64,000 nt of DNA from Ceratotherium simum simum (Eukaryota; Chordata; Mammalia; Perissodactyla; Rhinocerotidae): assembly GCF_000283155.1 (NCBI RefSeq), contig NW_004454178.1, positions 3,992,960 through 4,056,959 on the forward strand, written 5' to 3'. The translations under genes were made by a program, and so were the position numbers. The number at the start of each line of letters is the position of its first letter. Positions within the stretch are counted from its first letter, which is position 1. This document shows, one piece after another, positions 40,761-53,459 of this stretch. Below the pieces are notes generated by a model. The model was not told the DNA's origin. It made no database searches and worked only from the letters and a program-made list of their open reading frames with translations.

Positions 40761-40775
40761 CAAAAATCTTCTCTA

Positions 40776-40963
40776 GGGGCTGGCCTGGTGGTGCAGTGGT
40801 TAAGTTCGCGCGCTCCACCTTGGCGGCCCGGGGTTCGCAGGTTCGGATCCCGGGTGGGCACCAATGCACTGCTTATCAAGCCATGCTGTGGCAGCATCCC
40901 ATATAAAGTAGAGGAAGATGGGCATGGATGTTAGCCCACGGCCAGTCTTCCTCACACACACAA
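40776..40963 (+). mobile_element. ERE-type SINE, young-looking
   Basis: ggggctggcctggtggtgca, with CpG-rich gttcgcgcgctccacc and B-box-like gcaggttcggatcccggg. Exact target-site duplications aaaaatcttctcta at 40762-40775 and 40964-40977. The second tail block of other copies is missing. Confidence 0.95.
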
Positions 40964-40979
40964 AAAAATCTTCTCTAAA

Positions 40980-43325
40980 AATGAAACTAGTATCTTCAAG
41001 GGAAACCTCTGATTAATTTTCTTTAACTGATATATACTGACATAAAAAACATTAAGTAATTTATATTAAACACACTAAGTATACTAATCATCCTTGTTTG
41101 GGTGAAAAATGCAGATAAAACATTTTCATGTGACTTCTGTCTTGGTACAATTCAAGCACTGACATACAACATGAAGAATATGGAAAGGAGATTTATGATC
41201 TTTCTTCACCTGGGATGAAAACTGTCAAAAGATTTATGGGCATAAAATAATCACAAGCAAGCACTAAGAACACGCGACCACCCAGGCACTGGACTTGATC
41301 AAATTTAGGTTAATGGCACACAGCAAAGAACAGAGTGGATGTGGCATCAGAGCAATTCATATACAAATTTTAAAACACACAGACACACTAATAACTTTTT
41401 TTTTTAAATCACTATTTGTAAAAAATAATATAGGTTTTTCCCCAACATTTTTCTATACATGAAATCATTTAAACTAAAACTAGACTTTTGTACACAGTCA
41501 GAAAAAATATGAATTATGTCTCATAAAACACCATTACAACACAAAATTTTTCTAAGGATGAAGTTGTCATGTGGATTACTATATAGTTTTTCACTCATGT
41601 TGGAAAACCTACTTATAAATATTCCATTTGTCCCAAAATACTGAAATAGGAAAAGCTTCCTACTGTACAGTATCATGTCTAAAATAATAATAATAATATT
41701 CCTAAATACAAGATATCAACAAGATATGAATAAGACAGAGAAATAATTGGAGGCAAACAATGTGTATCAGGCCCATCATGCTAATATGAAAAACAAATAG
41801 GATGGTTTACGAAGTAGTTATACTGACATAGCATCTACCTATCTATTTATCCAGCACTTTTACTCTTTCCTTTATTTAAATTAAATGAAATAATGTTTGT
41901 GAAGTGCCTTTTAACTCTCAAGCCAATGCATGTATTAACCATAGTTATTATAAGAAATATTCAATACATATACGGGATACTGTCATTTACTTGTATTCAA
42001 TACTATGGAATGGTTATTAATTTTTAATTGTTCAGGAAAATTTTTATGTTATTTTAAATCAGAAGAAGCTTGAGAGACGTCCTAACTTCTACAACCAAAT
42101 TCTACAATTCACTACAAAAAAATCAAAGCATGTGAACTTAGAAAATCAAGAGGTATAAACTAATGTAAAAACCATACCAAGGAAAATTCTGGTTATCTTA
42201 AAATAAAAGATTGTTACAAACTGGCAAAAACTTACCAAAAGGATTGTGAACACCTTTATGCAGACTGCTTAAGAATGATAGAAATATCCATCTTATATAT
42301 GTGAAATCCACCAAATCTGGAGTAGAGAAGGCTTACAATAACTTCCTCGTGACTTAATTTTCCATTTCCAGAATTCTAACATCAAATGAATACCATGATG
42401 GAGGACAAATATGTATACTAATTTGTCATTTGTTTATATTAATGGTTCTTAAAATGTACCCCTGAAAAGCACAAGTGTTCCATATGCTAAATTGAAGTAT
42501 TCTATAGCTAAAGTAAAATAATACTGATCTTTTCCCATCACAGAAACTCAATTTCTAGACCTTTCCAAATTTAAAATTTTTGTAAGGATTTATATTAAAC
42601 CACTGCTATTAACTACCTCTTATCTATAGTGAAAGTGGCAAACAACAAAATGAATGAAAATAGCAAACGAATATGAATGACAAACGTGGAAAACGGTCCA
42701 GCAGGTTTAGTTCCTCAGTGTTTTTTTTTTTTTTAACCGACCCTTGGGCTTCTGGTTGTGATTTCCTTCTATGTATATATAAAAAAACTTTTAAAAAATC
42801 ACATTCACAGCTACTTTGAATGATGGAATTATATCTTTATTTCTCTCTGAAATCTGTTTTTCTGTTTTTGTTTTCTTTTTAAATCTATAACATGAGTGGG
42901 TTGGATTAGGAGATTTTATATTCCTTTCCAGCTTTAAAGCTTTATCATCCCACTAGGGATCCCACTGATAAACCTACATATTCTTGTCTCCTCAAATCTT
43001 CAACTGTAAACAGATTTCCCAAGTGCCCTTTAAGAAAACAATTCATGAATACATGAATTTATGTTTAGCTATGTGAATTTTAGAAGTGTAGAAAAATTGG
43101 CGAAATTGGTAAGAAAATTTGAATATATGGATAGCAATATTTTACACTCTTAAAATGTTAAAAAATAATACATTTTTTTTAAAAAGAGGGGATTTTCCCT
43201 CTTTACTTTATGTTACATTAGTTCTTTGGTCCATGGGAATGATTATTATGTTCTTTTCAGAAACAATCTGTCTTATAGAGATTATGGGACTATTTTGTCT
43301 GAATTTATATTATAATGTAACTCGT
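40980..43325. other. AT-rich intron 3 DNA
   Basis: Contains an (AAT)n run at about 41682-41698, a weak MIR tail near 41870-41960 and a T-run at 42721-42734. Nothing else recognised. Confidence 0.45.
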
Positions 43326-43329
43326 ACTA

Positions 43330-43495
43330 GATGGTGCCATACAGTTCTCAGTCAAATCTGCCATCTCATTAGATCTTCACACTGCAAGGTGAGGTATAGG
43401 TATTTCCAATACACGTATAAGGAAACTGAATCCTAGAAAACGCAATTAACTTGAGTAAAATCATGTAACTAGTAAGTTGAAGAGCCAGGGCTTAG
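43330..43495 (-). repeat. MIR SINE fragment
   Basis: Reverse-complement MIR: atctcattagatcttcacac, gtgaggtataggtatttcc, gtataaggaaactgaatcct and gagccagggcttagatttt. Confidence 0.65.
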
Positions 43496-43499
43496 ATTT

Positions 43500-44535
43500 T
43501 GTTGGTTCGGTGCTTTTGTTTTCGTTTTGATCCAGACATTATGATTTTTCTTCCCTTTGAAAAGTGAGGCTAGGAAGGGAATTCTATATTTTGGTGAAAC
43601 ACTGTGAGTGGCTACCTAATTCTGACCATTAAATTCTCAATCATCTGCCTCGTAAGCGTGGGCCAGGTGGACAACCCAGCAAAGAGAATGGAACTCTGTT
43701 GTCATTTCCTGCCACACCAAGGTCATTCTCTCCCACGTCAACCCACAGCTAAACTGTATTTTCTAAGAATTTTCTATTTCCAGGTCTATGAAGGACAAGA
43801 GGTGCACGGTGGGTATCAACTTCTGAAATACTGTATCAGGTTGATATGAAAGGACTAGCCCATCACCATGAGGCTAACTCTCTTGAAAAACTGCAAATAC
43901 TGCATTTGCAGCCTTTTTGTTTTCTTTAATTTTCTTTATTTTGAGGGGTGAGGTGAAGGAGTGTCTATCAGCAACAGTCTCGTTCCATGAACCACCATCA
44001 AAAATTTCTTGCATGTTACCAAGAGAGGAAGCTCATATTGTTCCAACACAATTGGGTAGGATATGTTTGCCAATCCAAGTAAAACTGCGTAAACTGTGAA
44101 TAAAATAGGCAATGTTTGTCATCTCCTTTTTTATTCGCAGCCACTTTCATTGTTCCCAAAGTGCTACCACCCTTAAGGCATCTAATGAGCGCCCATATAT
44201 TTTTCTGCCCTCCCTTCTGACATCCAGTTTGTGCTTTTCATGACATATCCTAAATGAACAATACTCTGCATATACTTTCCTATCACTTGCCCCAATCGAA
44301 ATTCACCTACCACTGTCCCTAATCCCTGGAACTCTGCCAAAAGCTTTTAAGAAACCAATTACCTAATTTGATAAACTGATGAGCTATTTCTAGCAAAAAA
44401 CTTGATTAACACTTAAAAACCATAGGTACTCCAATTCCACCTCCTATAACTTACAACTAGAAAGCTTAAAAGGACAAAAGGAGTAAAAATACTCAAGAAA
44501 AAAAGTAATAAGCACCAAACTTGAGCTACTATATC
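43500..44535. other. Intron 3 DNA, nothing recognised
   Basis: Includes a small perfect hairpin ctgcaaat/atttgcag near 43890-43910. No repeat or gene recognised. Confidence 0.4.
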
Positions 44536-44537
44536 CC

Positions 44538-44633
44538 CTGATGTGTACGTGTATGCATGTATAAATGTGTGTGTGTACGTGTATATACATACAAACACAT
44601 ATACACATATATGCATATATACATATATATCTG
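44538..44633. repeat. Compound TG/TA/CA microsatellite
   Basis: Irregular alternating stretch (gtgtacgtgtatgcatgtat to acatatatgcatatatacat) that opens frames on both strands. These frames are low-complexity, not genes. Confidence 0.85.
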
Positions 44634-44892
44634 GTATGTTCATTTCTGATGTGGTAACAGGAAAGGGAGAGTCATTTGCTTACCCAGTAATTTACAAATA
44701 TTGCATTAGTGAACTTCAAAAGAAGCTACAGATTTCCTTTAAAATGATCTGTGAGGGACAGTGGGTTGGGACATAGCTAAAAAAAATAAGTATGAATTCA
44801 TAATTATGGAAGCTGGTTGATAGATATGTGAAAGTTCATTAAACATCTACTTCTCTATATATTCAAATTTTCCATATTAAAAGTAAAGAGAA

Positions 44893-45142
44893 GGGGCCAG
44901 CCTGGTGGCATACTGGTTGAGTTCGCATGCTCCACTTTGGCAGCCCGGGTTTCACAGGTTCAGATCCCGGGTGCGGACCTACACACCACTTGTCAAGCCA
45001 TGCTGTAGCAGGCGTCCCACATATAAAGTAGAGGAAGATGGGCATGGACATTAGCCCAGGACCAATCTTCCTCAGCAAAAAGAGGAGGATCGGCAACAGA
45101 TGTTGGCTCAGGGCTAATCTTCCTCACAAAAAAATAAATAAT
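44893..45142 (+). mobile_element. ERE-type SINE
   Basis: ggggccagcctggtggcata to aatcttcctcacaaaaaaat. Target-site duplications aaaagtaaagagaa at 44879-44892 and 45143-45156 are identical. Confidence 0.95.
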
Positions 45143-45439
45143 AAAAGTAAAGAGAAAAAAGGGAGAGAAAAATCAATCAAGCAAGCAATCAATCAGTCCA
45201 GGGGTCACAGTTACAAATATGCAGCAAGTTTAACTCAGACAGAACCTTGAAAATGGTTGAAATAGAAAATAAGTGATCAAAAAGAAAGAAAAAATCTTTT
45301 AACAATGTCTGACAATAAGAGATATGGTTAAAATCCAAGTGATTAAGACTATGTGTGAAATAAGTGAGAACTAAATGTTCAGAAAGTATTTTCAAGGAAT
45401 TTCTTAAATCTAGCAAATTTTCATAGATCTGATGAATAT

Positions 45440-45683
45440 TTTTTGTGTGCATGTGAGGAAGACTAGCCCTGAGCTAACATCTGCCAATCCTCCTCTTTTT
45501 GCTGAGGAAGATTGGCCCTGGGCTAACATCCGTGCCCATCTTCTTCTACTTTATATGTGGGATGCCGCCACAGCATGCCTTGATAAGAGGTGTGTAGGTC
45601 CGTGCCCGGGATCCGAACCCGTGAACCCTGGGCCACTGAAGCAGAGCAGGTGAACTTAACCACTATGCCACCAGGCTGGCCCC
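45440..45683 (-). mobile_element. ERE-type SINE, inverted relative to the copy at 44893
   Basis: Reverse-complement ERE from tgaggaagactagccctgag to accaggctggcccc. Target-site duplications ctgatgaatat (45429-45439) and ctgacgaatat (45684-45694) differ by one base. Confidence 0.94.
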
Positions 45684-46074
45684 CTGACGAATATGTTTTA
45701 AGGGAACAACATTAATTTTCAAAACAGGGACAAATTTAAGATGAAGTACACAGGTTAGCCATGGCAAGAAATGGTTTGATGGTAATTAACCCAACTATAG
45801 GATACCAAGCATATCACTGACTCAAAAATCCCAACTAACTCTAATAGCCTTGATAATTGCAACACACCAGAGGAGAAGAAAGGCTGCTCACTAAGTTCTC
45901 TCCAGAATCCATTTAACAGGAGATGGGACGTCTGGCAGAGTCTTCACCTATTCTTAAATGAGTCCTAATCATTGAAAATATCTTTTATAAATAATGGGTT
46001 ATTTTAGTGTTCGGCTGGGGTTTTTTTTTAGTATAAATCCACTAAACCTGATAAAAAGCAATTAGAGTTTCTAC

Positions 46075-46170
46075 TCATTTGTCCAACATTTATTAAGTGA
46101 GGCAGAGTCACAAGCCCAGAGGCTAGAAAGGTGAATAAGGCAGAACTCTTGCCCATGAAACTCCAGGGGA
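46075..46170 (-). repeat. L2 3'-end fragment
   Basis: catttgtccaacatttatta, then gctagaaaggtgaataaggc and gaactcttgcccatgaaact match antisense L2. Confidence 0.55.
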
Positions 46171-46434
46171 GACATATCAGTCCCGGGGAGAGCACAAGTG
46201 GGAGCTCTGGAAGCTTCCAGCATCCAGAGCTGGCCAGTGGTTATTCTGGCAATCAACAGACTGGAGCATGGCCCAAAGGACACTGAAATCAAGATACCAC
46301 CAGAACAGAAGGCAAAAAGAACAAGTATATGTGTATGTCATTATTAGACACAATTCAACTCCAGTATCCATGACACCCTCAAAGCAGATGCAAGACAGGC
46401 GATTGGCAATGATCCAAAATGCAGTAGTAGAAGT

Positions 46435-46720
46435 CATTCACTCTTTTAAATATTTATTGAGCTACAAAAAGCTCAAAGTTGAGAAGAGACAGAAAGTCAA
46501 CAAATAATGAGAATATGGCGTGATGAGTGTAACAGATGTTTGGACTTACACATAGGAGGAGGTATACAAGAGGGGAGAAACAAAGAAGTTTGAGTGGGTG
46601 AAGGAAGACCTCTCAAAGAAGATGACTAAACTCCATCTTGAAACATGAGGAGTATGCCAGTCAAACGGCCTGAGAGGACATCTCGGCGGAAGGAAAGACA
46701 TGTACAGATGCAGAGGGGTA
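46435..46720 (-). repeat. Probable L2 fragment
   Basis: tttattgagctac start, followed by gaagacctctcaaagaagat, cttgaaacatgagg and ggaaagacatgtacagatgc, in the order of antisense L2. The end is uncertain. Confidence 0.45.
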
Positions 46721-46724
46721 TGAA

Positions 46725-48180
46725 AAAATGGAGTGCAAACGGTTGGTGGTCAGAAACTAGTCACACGGAATGTAGGATTTAAGGGCAAGAAACTCAACAC
46801 CCTAGAAGCAAACCACAAACTCAGGCCCTGAGGACCTAGGAACTGAGGTACCAAGGTCAGTCCAGGATTAACATCAAATGTAACTCTGTACTCTACTAGT
46901 GAACCACCACCCAGCTCCTAACATCCTCCCTGGTTAGGGTCTAGAATCTGAGTCCGTTAAGGATGTTCAGTAGTTAAGGTCAGAGGTCAGGCTGCAAAGT
47001 CAGCCCGATCATTAAATATATTTGAATAAGAGGCAAAGTAGAACTAAACTATAGTCATAATAAAGGTCTGTAAAGAACCAGTGGAGCATAGGATCAAGTG
47101 AAAGGTAAGTGAAGCTGACTAGAAGTTACCCAATAATTATGAGAAATCTAGGATTTTTGGTAACATGTCAAATGGGAATTCATTTTTCTAGCTTTGTTCT
47201 ACTCAATGTTGTGCACTATATGTTAAAACAATTTTTGTTGAAACAAAAATTATTGTGCTAAGTTTGGAGAATAAAAGGAATGATCAAGAATGATCCTTAC
47301 ACTCAAGAATTTTATAGCCAAATAAGGAAATAAAACAACTGCTGAAATATATGAACAAATATACAAAGTAGGACAAGTGTTAGATAAGTGCCTTCTTTTA
47401 TTTACCGATGTACTTTTTCTCTAGCTCATCCTGTAATTTCATATTCATGCCAGAAGAGATTTACAATAATAAGAATCCTGATAAAAGAAGCAAAAGTCTA
47501 TTATGGAATCAGTGATAATGGTAGCAATGAAGCAAATCCTCTGACCAGTTCTAAAACTCTCAGTCTGTAGGGTTTAGATATTATATAGACAGTCAATATC
47601 CCAACACCATTCAAATTACTCAAAGCCCTCAGCATATGTGACGTGAAGGAATATTCAGACCACCTGAATTTATCAATTATGAAGCAAGAGTTAAAAATGT
47701 CCTTCTTCAAAGTTTGGTGAGTGAGTGAATAAGAAATATCTGCTGTCAACTCAACACAAATACTAAACGGACTCATAAATTTTGGTGACAACTGTTTTGG
47801 ACGGGATTTTCAGCAAATTAACTTATAACATCCATAAAAACGGGATATTTTCACTACCTTTAACTGTTCAAGTTTTCCTTTTTCATTCTGAAACATGTTT
47901 GCAAAATACAATTTCAAAGGAGAGGTTTTGCTTTGCTTTGCATGGTTATTAGCAATTCATTTAAGTCCCAGAAAAGCATTTTATATTTATTTTCTTTCAT
48001 GTGTCGTGTCTGCTTATATGATGGTAATTTTATACCTTTGAAACAAAGTAAGGAATATTCAAGTGTTCAATTAAAATGAGCCATATAGGTGAAAAACTAT
48101 AGCAGAGAAGGCAAGAAATATTAAAATTAAATAATGAAAACACTGCTTTTACAATGTTTGAAGTTTAAATAATTTGCATA
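46725..48180. other. Intron 3 DNA with weak L2-like traces
   Basis: About 47250-47400 carries a decayed antisense L2-like stretch. A 10-bp inverted repeat (aatttttgtt/aacaaaaatt) sits at 47230-47251. Otherwise nothing recognised. Confidence 0.4.
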
Positions 48181-48182
48181 CG

Positions 48183-48285
48183 CTCTAGTGGAAAGAATAG
48201 ACTTTGGACTAAGTCAGGCTTTGGTTTAAATACCCAGACTGACATTTAACATTTACCAATCATTCAAGTACCCCCTGTCTAAGCC
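48183..48285 (+). repeat. MIR SINE fragment
   Basis: gaatagactttggactaagt, caggctttggtttaaatacc and a decayed acttaacc-type tail. Confidence 0.6.
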
Positions 48286-48297
48286 ATAATGAAGTGA

Positions 48298-48537
48298 GAA
48301 CGTGCTGTGGAACCCAATCATCTTGACTTCAAATCCAAAGCTGCCACTTACCAGCTATGGGTCACAGGGCAAGCTGGTTGACCTCAGTTTCCCTCTTCTG
48401 GAAAGTTTTCCTGGTTTAAAAAATCGAGATAATAACAGCTACTTCCCAGAGATACTTAAGGATTAAATGGTATAAAGTATATGAAGTCACCTCCCATAGG
48501 GCCTAGCACATAGTGGTCCTCAATAAATGGTAGTTCT
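48298..48537 (+). repeat. MIR SINE, nearly full length
   Basis: Reads right through MIR: acttcaaatccaaagctgcc, acttaccagctatgggtcac, gacctcagtttccctc, atcgagataataacagctac, then gggcctagcacatagtggtc and ctcaataaatgg. Confidence 0.85.
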
Positions 48538-48844
48538 GTTGCCCGCTCCTCCTCCAAAGGATTCTCCTCAAGTACAGTATGCTCGCCCAATATTAGTTTA
48601 GTTCCTATCGTCAGTGTTAGAAAAGTGCTTAGTAATTATTTTTAGTAAAGCTGGGGACAAGGAAGAGAACATATACGAGATGTAGAAGTAACAAAGTGTA
48701 CAGAAAACATTTTTTGAAACAACCGTAAAATGATTAAATACATGAATAAAACAATCATCCATGTCACTCTAAAACAGGAATATACTTGAGAAGAAAAAAA
48801 TCAAGACTTATCCTAACCTTAAAGTTCTCCCATGGCAGATAGCA

Positions 48845-48960
48845 TGTCTATCGCAGTCATCTGTCTTCCTAAGACCAAGGACAGCACTAGGTACACAGCA
48901 GATGGTTCATTAATATCACTGTATATATAAAGGAATGAACCAACGAATGTGCAAATGACA
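48845..48960 (+). repeat. L2 3'-end fragment
   Basis: ccaaggacagcactaggtac, acagcagatggttcattaat and a closing gaatgaaccaacgaatg. Confidence 0.5.
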
Positions 48961-49094
48961 TAATAATTCACTTTCCCATTAAAAATTAAGGGGCTTCAAT
49001 CTCAGGAAATCCTCTTTGTTACTGATTTCAAAACCTCTGCGGCTTACATCATTTACAGAAAAATAGGTCCCCCCAGCTGTCACTTCTTTAAGTA

Positions 49095-50065
49095 CAGTAG
49101 TCCCCCCTTATCCACAGAGGATCTGTTCCAAGACCCCCAGTGGATGCCTGAAACCACAGATAGGACCAAACCCTTTATAGACTATGATTTTGCTATACAT
49201 ACATACCTGTGATCAAGTTTAATTTATAAATTAGGCACAGTAAGAGACTAACAACAATAAAATAGAGCAATTATAACAATATACTGTAATAAAAGTTACG
49301 TGAATGTGGTCTCTCTCTCTCTCTTTCAGTCCAAACCTATTCCTGAATCTTGCAGTGAATGGGTCGGTGTCACGTGTTTCAGGGGGTCCCTCGCTGAAGT
49401 CTCCATACAGGCTCAGTGCTTTGTGGAGCAACATACTGCCATCAATAGAACACGTTTTCTGTTCTGTCTTCTACCCAGAAATTTAGCGCCTTTTCCATTT
49501 TAACCAAGCATTTAGCACAGACTGTGGCCTCGACTTTGGCAGTTTGAGGTGCGACGGCAAAACTAGCACAAATTTCTTCTTCACTTTCATGAACAGAAGA
49601 TTCGTCCTTACCGTAGAGCTTAGCGACCTCAGCATACAATTTTTTTTCTTTCCTTATTCAGTCAAAAACTTTCACCTTGTCACTTAAAGGAACCACTTTA
49701 CAGCTTCTCTTTGGCACATCTGAATTGCCAGCATCACTACTCTTGCACTTTGGGGCCATGATTAAATAAAATAAGGGTACCTGAACACAAGCACTGTGAT
49801 ACCGCAACTGTCGATCTGATAACCTAGACAGCCACTAAGTGACTAACGGGCGGGTAGCGTATACAGCGTGGATCTGATGGACAAAAGGATGATTCACTTC
49901 CCGGGAGGGACGGAGTGGGACAGCGCAAGTTTTCATCACAATACTCAGAACAGTGTGCAATTTAAAACTTATGAATTGTTTATTTCTGGAATTTTCCATT
50001 TAATATTTTCGCCCAGGGTAACTGCAACCACGGAAAGTGAAACCGCAGATAAAGGGGGACTACTG
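49095..50065 (-). mobile_element. Tigger (pogo-type) DNA transposon with complete ends
   Basis: A 971-bp element flanked by TA (49093-49094 and 50066-50067). The 18-bp terminal inverted repeats are CAGTAGTCCCCCCTTATC on the left and CAGTAGTCCCCCTTTATC as the reverse complement of the right. Transposase coding sequence is on the minus strand and incomplete, so this is an internally shortened, non-autonomous copy. The smaller element at 57391-57880 is a closely related deletion form. Confidence 0.92.
49231..49759 (-). pseudogene. Tigger transposase N-terminal remnant
   Basis: An ATG at 49757-49759 (minus strand) opens M-A-P-K-C-K-S-S-D-A. An in-frame stop follows after about 33 codons. Further down, minus-strand frames at 49442-49639 and 49231-49434 carry pieces of the CENP-B/pogo-type helix-turn-helix region in broken register. 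The catalytic DDE domain is absent, so no activity is expected. Confidence 0.8.
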
Positions 50066-50199
50066 TATTTTCTAAGTTGCTACCAAGTCCCAAGATCTTG
50101 TTGGGATGGGCATTATATGAAGGCCTTTCAGACATGAAAATACATTACCATGAATTCTCTAATCTGAAAAATAGCAATAACATTAACCTTTGTTGAATC

Positions 50200-50530
50200 A
50201 TACTTTGCAATCTTTGCAGCTTTTCCCTGTATCCCCATCACACACTGGTATAACACTCTTTGCTCATGCAGTATTTCTTTTCATTGATGGTCTTTCTTTG
50301 TCCTCATTTTCCTGCTTTCATCATCCCAGGCCCAGCCCCTATGTTATTTCCTGAGAGAATACCCCTTTCTGACCAATTTTGGCAAAATAAATGGCTGCTA
50401 TCACACCTTGTCTCTTCTATTAAACTGTGCACTGCGACCTGAGAACAATCTTATTCATCCCTACATTCCAGGCACCTAAGACAGTCACAGGCACATGGTA
50501 ATATTCAGAAAATGTTTACTGAATCAAACT
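50200..50530 (+). mobile_element. L2 LINE fragment, 3' part
   Basis: CT-rich run ctttcatcatcccaggccc, tgtgcactgcgacctgagaa, cattccaggcacctaagaca and gtcacaggcacatggtaata, with the L2-like end tttactgaatcaaactgaat. Confidence 0.55.
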
Positions 50531-50534
50531 GAAT

Positions 50535-51900
50535 CCTTTCCCAAGTTCTCTCTCTGATTTGTTATAAAAACACTTAGAAACAGGTGAAGTTAAAAGCAAT
50601 TTTTAGTAAGCATTTTCAAAAAAAAAAAAGATAAGTTCCTTCTTTTATTAAAAGGTGCTAAAGAGCAATTAAATATTTTCCAGATTATGTACGTTACCAA
50701 ATAGAAAGGCTTTTGGACACATGCTCATGTTATCAGCCAAATTTGCCAGTAAGGTTAGTGACATCATTGACATCTTAGAGGATGAATGGTACATATATGA
50801 GCATATTAACACCAAATATTAATATATTTCAATGTAGTTTCATTTAAGTGGGACATTGTTTTAAAAAAAAAAAAATCTGGTTTGGGACTTTATTCACCAT
50901 ATTCTGGAATTTCCATATTCCAGAAACTAGTTTTAAAGATTATTTACAAAAGTCAGTAAAACTGGAGTTTATTCATCAACCCTTAAGAGTCAGCGTGCTG
51001 GTTTCACTGAGGTGTAATAAAAGAATGTGAGTGGATATCTAGTCAGCAAAGGTGTTGCAGCATTAATGATGGGGAAACTGACCTGAGAAAAACATCCGAA
51101 ACCTACAACATAATCTGTAGAATGAAGAAGGCGACTTGATGTTGGGTCAGCCCGCCAGTCGACACAACGCACTCTATTTAAGAATCATCTTATCCTGATG
51201 TATAACCTCTTTATGTTTCGCTATATATACAGAAGAGTAGGTCTCTGTTCTCGATTATCCTTAAGGAGGTTGCAGCCTTGTTAACGATAGGTGTCAAGAT
51301 CTCCAAAAGAGATGGACTTAACTCACTGGAAAATGTTGCAACTTTCCGGGATCACTCTGGCCAGCTCCTTAAACTTGAGAAGGTGATTAAAAGTCAGCAA
51401 GTGGCTCTGGAGTGGTGAGATGTGAGGTAAAGAATAATTGCCAACCCAAACTGCAGGCAACACCAAATATTAACTTCACTGAATTACAGAACTCAAGACT
51501 GCTTAGTACAGGTATCATCACCCCACTAAAAACAGGAATTACTCGGACTGAGAAAAACTTCTGAATTTTCACCTAGACACTATACTAATGACTCTTATGT
51601 TCTTCAATATTCAGCAATTCTTCTCAGTATTTAAATATAACTTTGAATGTAAGCATGTAGAATCCAGGGAAAGAATCTCTGGAATGCAGTAACTGTTTGA
51701 ATAGTTCCTATCCTGCAAATACCTGCATCCAAAAAGAAAAAAAATAGAAAAAAGCTGGAAGAAAGCTGCAAATGTTACTAACTCACCAGTATGAAACTCC
51801 CCGAAAATATAGTTTTAACAATGCAAAATAATATATGACATAAAGTGTGATTCACAAAAAACAGACGAAAATAGCTCGAAATTTCCGTCGAGCAGAATGC
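50535..51900. other. Intron 3 DNA, nothing recognised
   Basis: A-run and T-run spots only. The stretch near 51000-51180 looks unique. Confidence 0.4.
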
Positions 51901-51944
51901 CACCTGTGACTGTGGGCAGCAGAAGTGATCTTGATGTGGTATTA

Positions 51945-52382
51945 AGTCAGTTCAGGTGAGTGACAGGAGTCCAGCTCCTCCTCACACATAAACACCTGCC
52001 ACCACAGGGGCAGCTCACCTTTCTTGCATATCCCTACAGATGTCTGGAGAGCTCTGGACTTCCTCAGCAGGAAACACAGAAACGAGCAACTCGTTCAGAG
52101 AGACACCCCCACCCCTTATACAATCAGGCACCAGTCCAGCAGCCCCTGGCTGTGCTCAAGCAAGGAATTTTAGGAATGGGGAAAGGAATGGCATATTCCC
52201 TAGAGAGGTTAGCCTGGAATGGGGGTGGAGGGGGGAGGAAAAGAGAGCACCCTTCACATCCCTGTCAGTCACCTATTATTAACTATTATGCTGATGGAAT
52301 GGAATCTAACCTTATATTCTCCACATCTGGCTTTCTTCCAGGTTCAACAGGATTGCCAAAGAAGAGACTGTGGTTTTATTAA
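51945..52382 (+). other. GC-raised block with splice-like sites and a 140-codon ORF
   Basis: ttcag|gtgagt at 51951-51961 matches a consensus donor, and ccctacag at 52032-52039 resembles an acceptor. The open frame 51960-52382 (Pro/Gln-rich, no known domain) overlaps a second frame at 52040-52282. No repeat recognised. Antisense to IKZF2. A real transcript is only a possibility; chance is as likely. Confidence 0.25.
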
Positions 52383-52389
52383 GTGATCT

Positions 52390-52980
52390 AGCCTTTGCTC
52401 CTTAAAGATCTCTCTGTTAACGCAATAGGAAAAATCTCAGTGTGATATTCTCTAGTATACATTTACTATGTTCTCAAAAAAAAAATCTCCATAATACCAG
52501 TACACTTAAAGTAGTAATCTTAGGTTTTAACACAAAGGGTGGGGGAAGTCAAATCAATGGAAAACCTGAGCAATCAAAGGTCTTGATACACAACGAATGG
52601 TGAGATTAACCCTAGTAGAGCAGAGAAAAAATGCAATCTAAACACTGCCTGTTGCTGCATTTTGACTCATTATTTCTGTGGGATTTTTGATTTGCATAAA
52701 GGTATGGCAGATTTTATGAGGCATCAAATAATAACTCACATCACTAATTATATTTACAATTCAGAAAACCCCACCTGTGCTTATAAAATTGAAAATACTG
52801 ATTTTAATATTTTGTAGTTCTATGAGGTACAAAAGTGTAACTTATTTAAATAAAAAAAATCACTTTATATATACGTATATGTAAAATGATGATCCATTAT
52901 TATTTGCTCATTTATATCCTATCTCATTTCAAAATATTTAAAATCAGCTTTAAGAATAATGTTACTTGTGCCCAAAATAA
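52390..52980. other. AT-rich intron 3 DNA, nothing recognised
   Basis: No repeat or coding signal seen. Confidence 0.45.
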
Positions 52981-52984
52981 TAAC

Positions 52985-53165
52985 AATAACTGAAGATATT
53001 TAATAGGTACTAATTACCAGGCACTGTGCTAAGAGTTTCACAAACATTATCTAATGTAATCAGCAAAACAACCCAGTGAAATAAGTTATACTATGTCCAT
53101 TTATAGATAAGGACACCAAGTCCTAAAAAATTAAGTAACTTAGCCAGTAAGTAGCAAAATCTCGG
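52985..53165 (-). repeat. MIR SINE fragment
   Basis: Reverse-complement MIR: aggcactgtgctaagagttt, acattatctaatgtaatcag, a decayed acaacccagtgaaataagtt block and aaggacaccaagtcc. Confidence 0.75.
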
Positions 53166-53459
53166 AGAGTAAAGATTTGGAAAGAAGAAAAATATATAAA
53201 GATAGGGAAAAAATAAGAGTGCATCACACATAAAAAGTCTGCCATACAAGTCAAGAGGAAAGTCATGCACGATGTTTGAACATCTGGCAACTTTGGACCT
53301 CAATAACCACCGTAACGAGTTTCACAATTGCACCGCTTGCAAGAGCATTCTGGGTCTCCAATCCTTTGGTGAAGACCTTTTGATTAAGTCATGATCTCTA
53401 TCTGCATGTCTTATAGAAATGAATCCAAACTTCATCTGTTCTAAACAGAGCTCTTCGCT

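Noticed and set aside
40776..40963. tRNA-like head with A- and B-box-like sequence
   Set aside because: It is the tRNA-derived head of an ERE SINE with an A-rich tail and target duplications, not a tRNA gene. The same holds for the other nine copies.
44413..44776. Overlapping ORFs on both strands
   Set aside because: They are opened by the TG/TA/CA microsatellite and show low-complexity translations.
47230..47251. 10-bp inverted repeat with 2-nt spacer
   Set aside because: Short A/T-run stems like this are expected by chance in AT-rich DNA.
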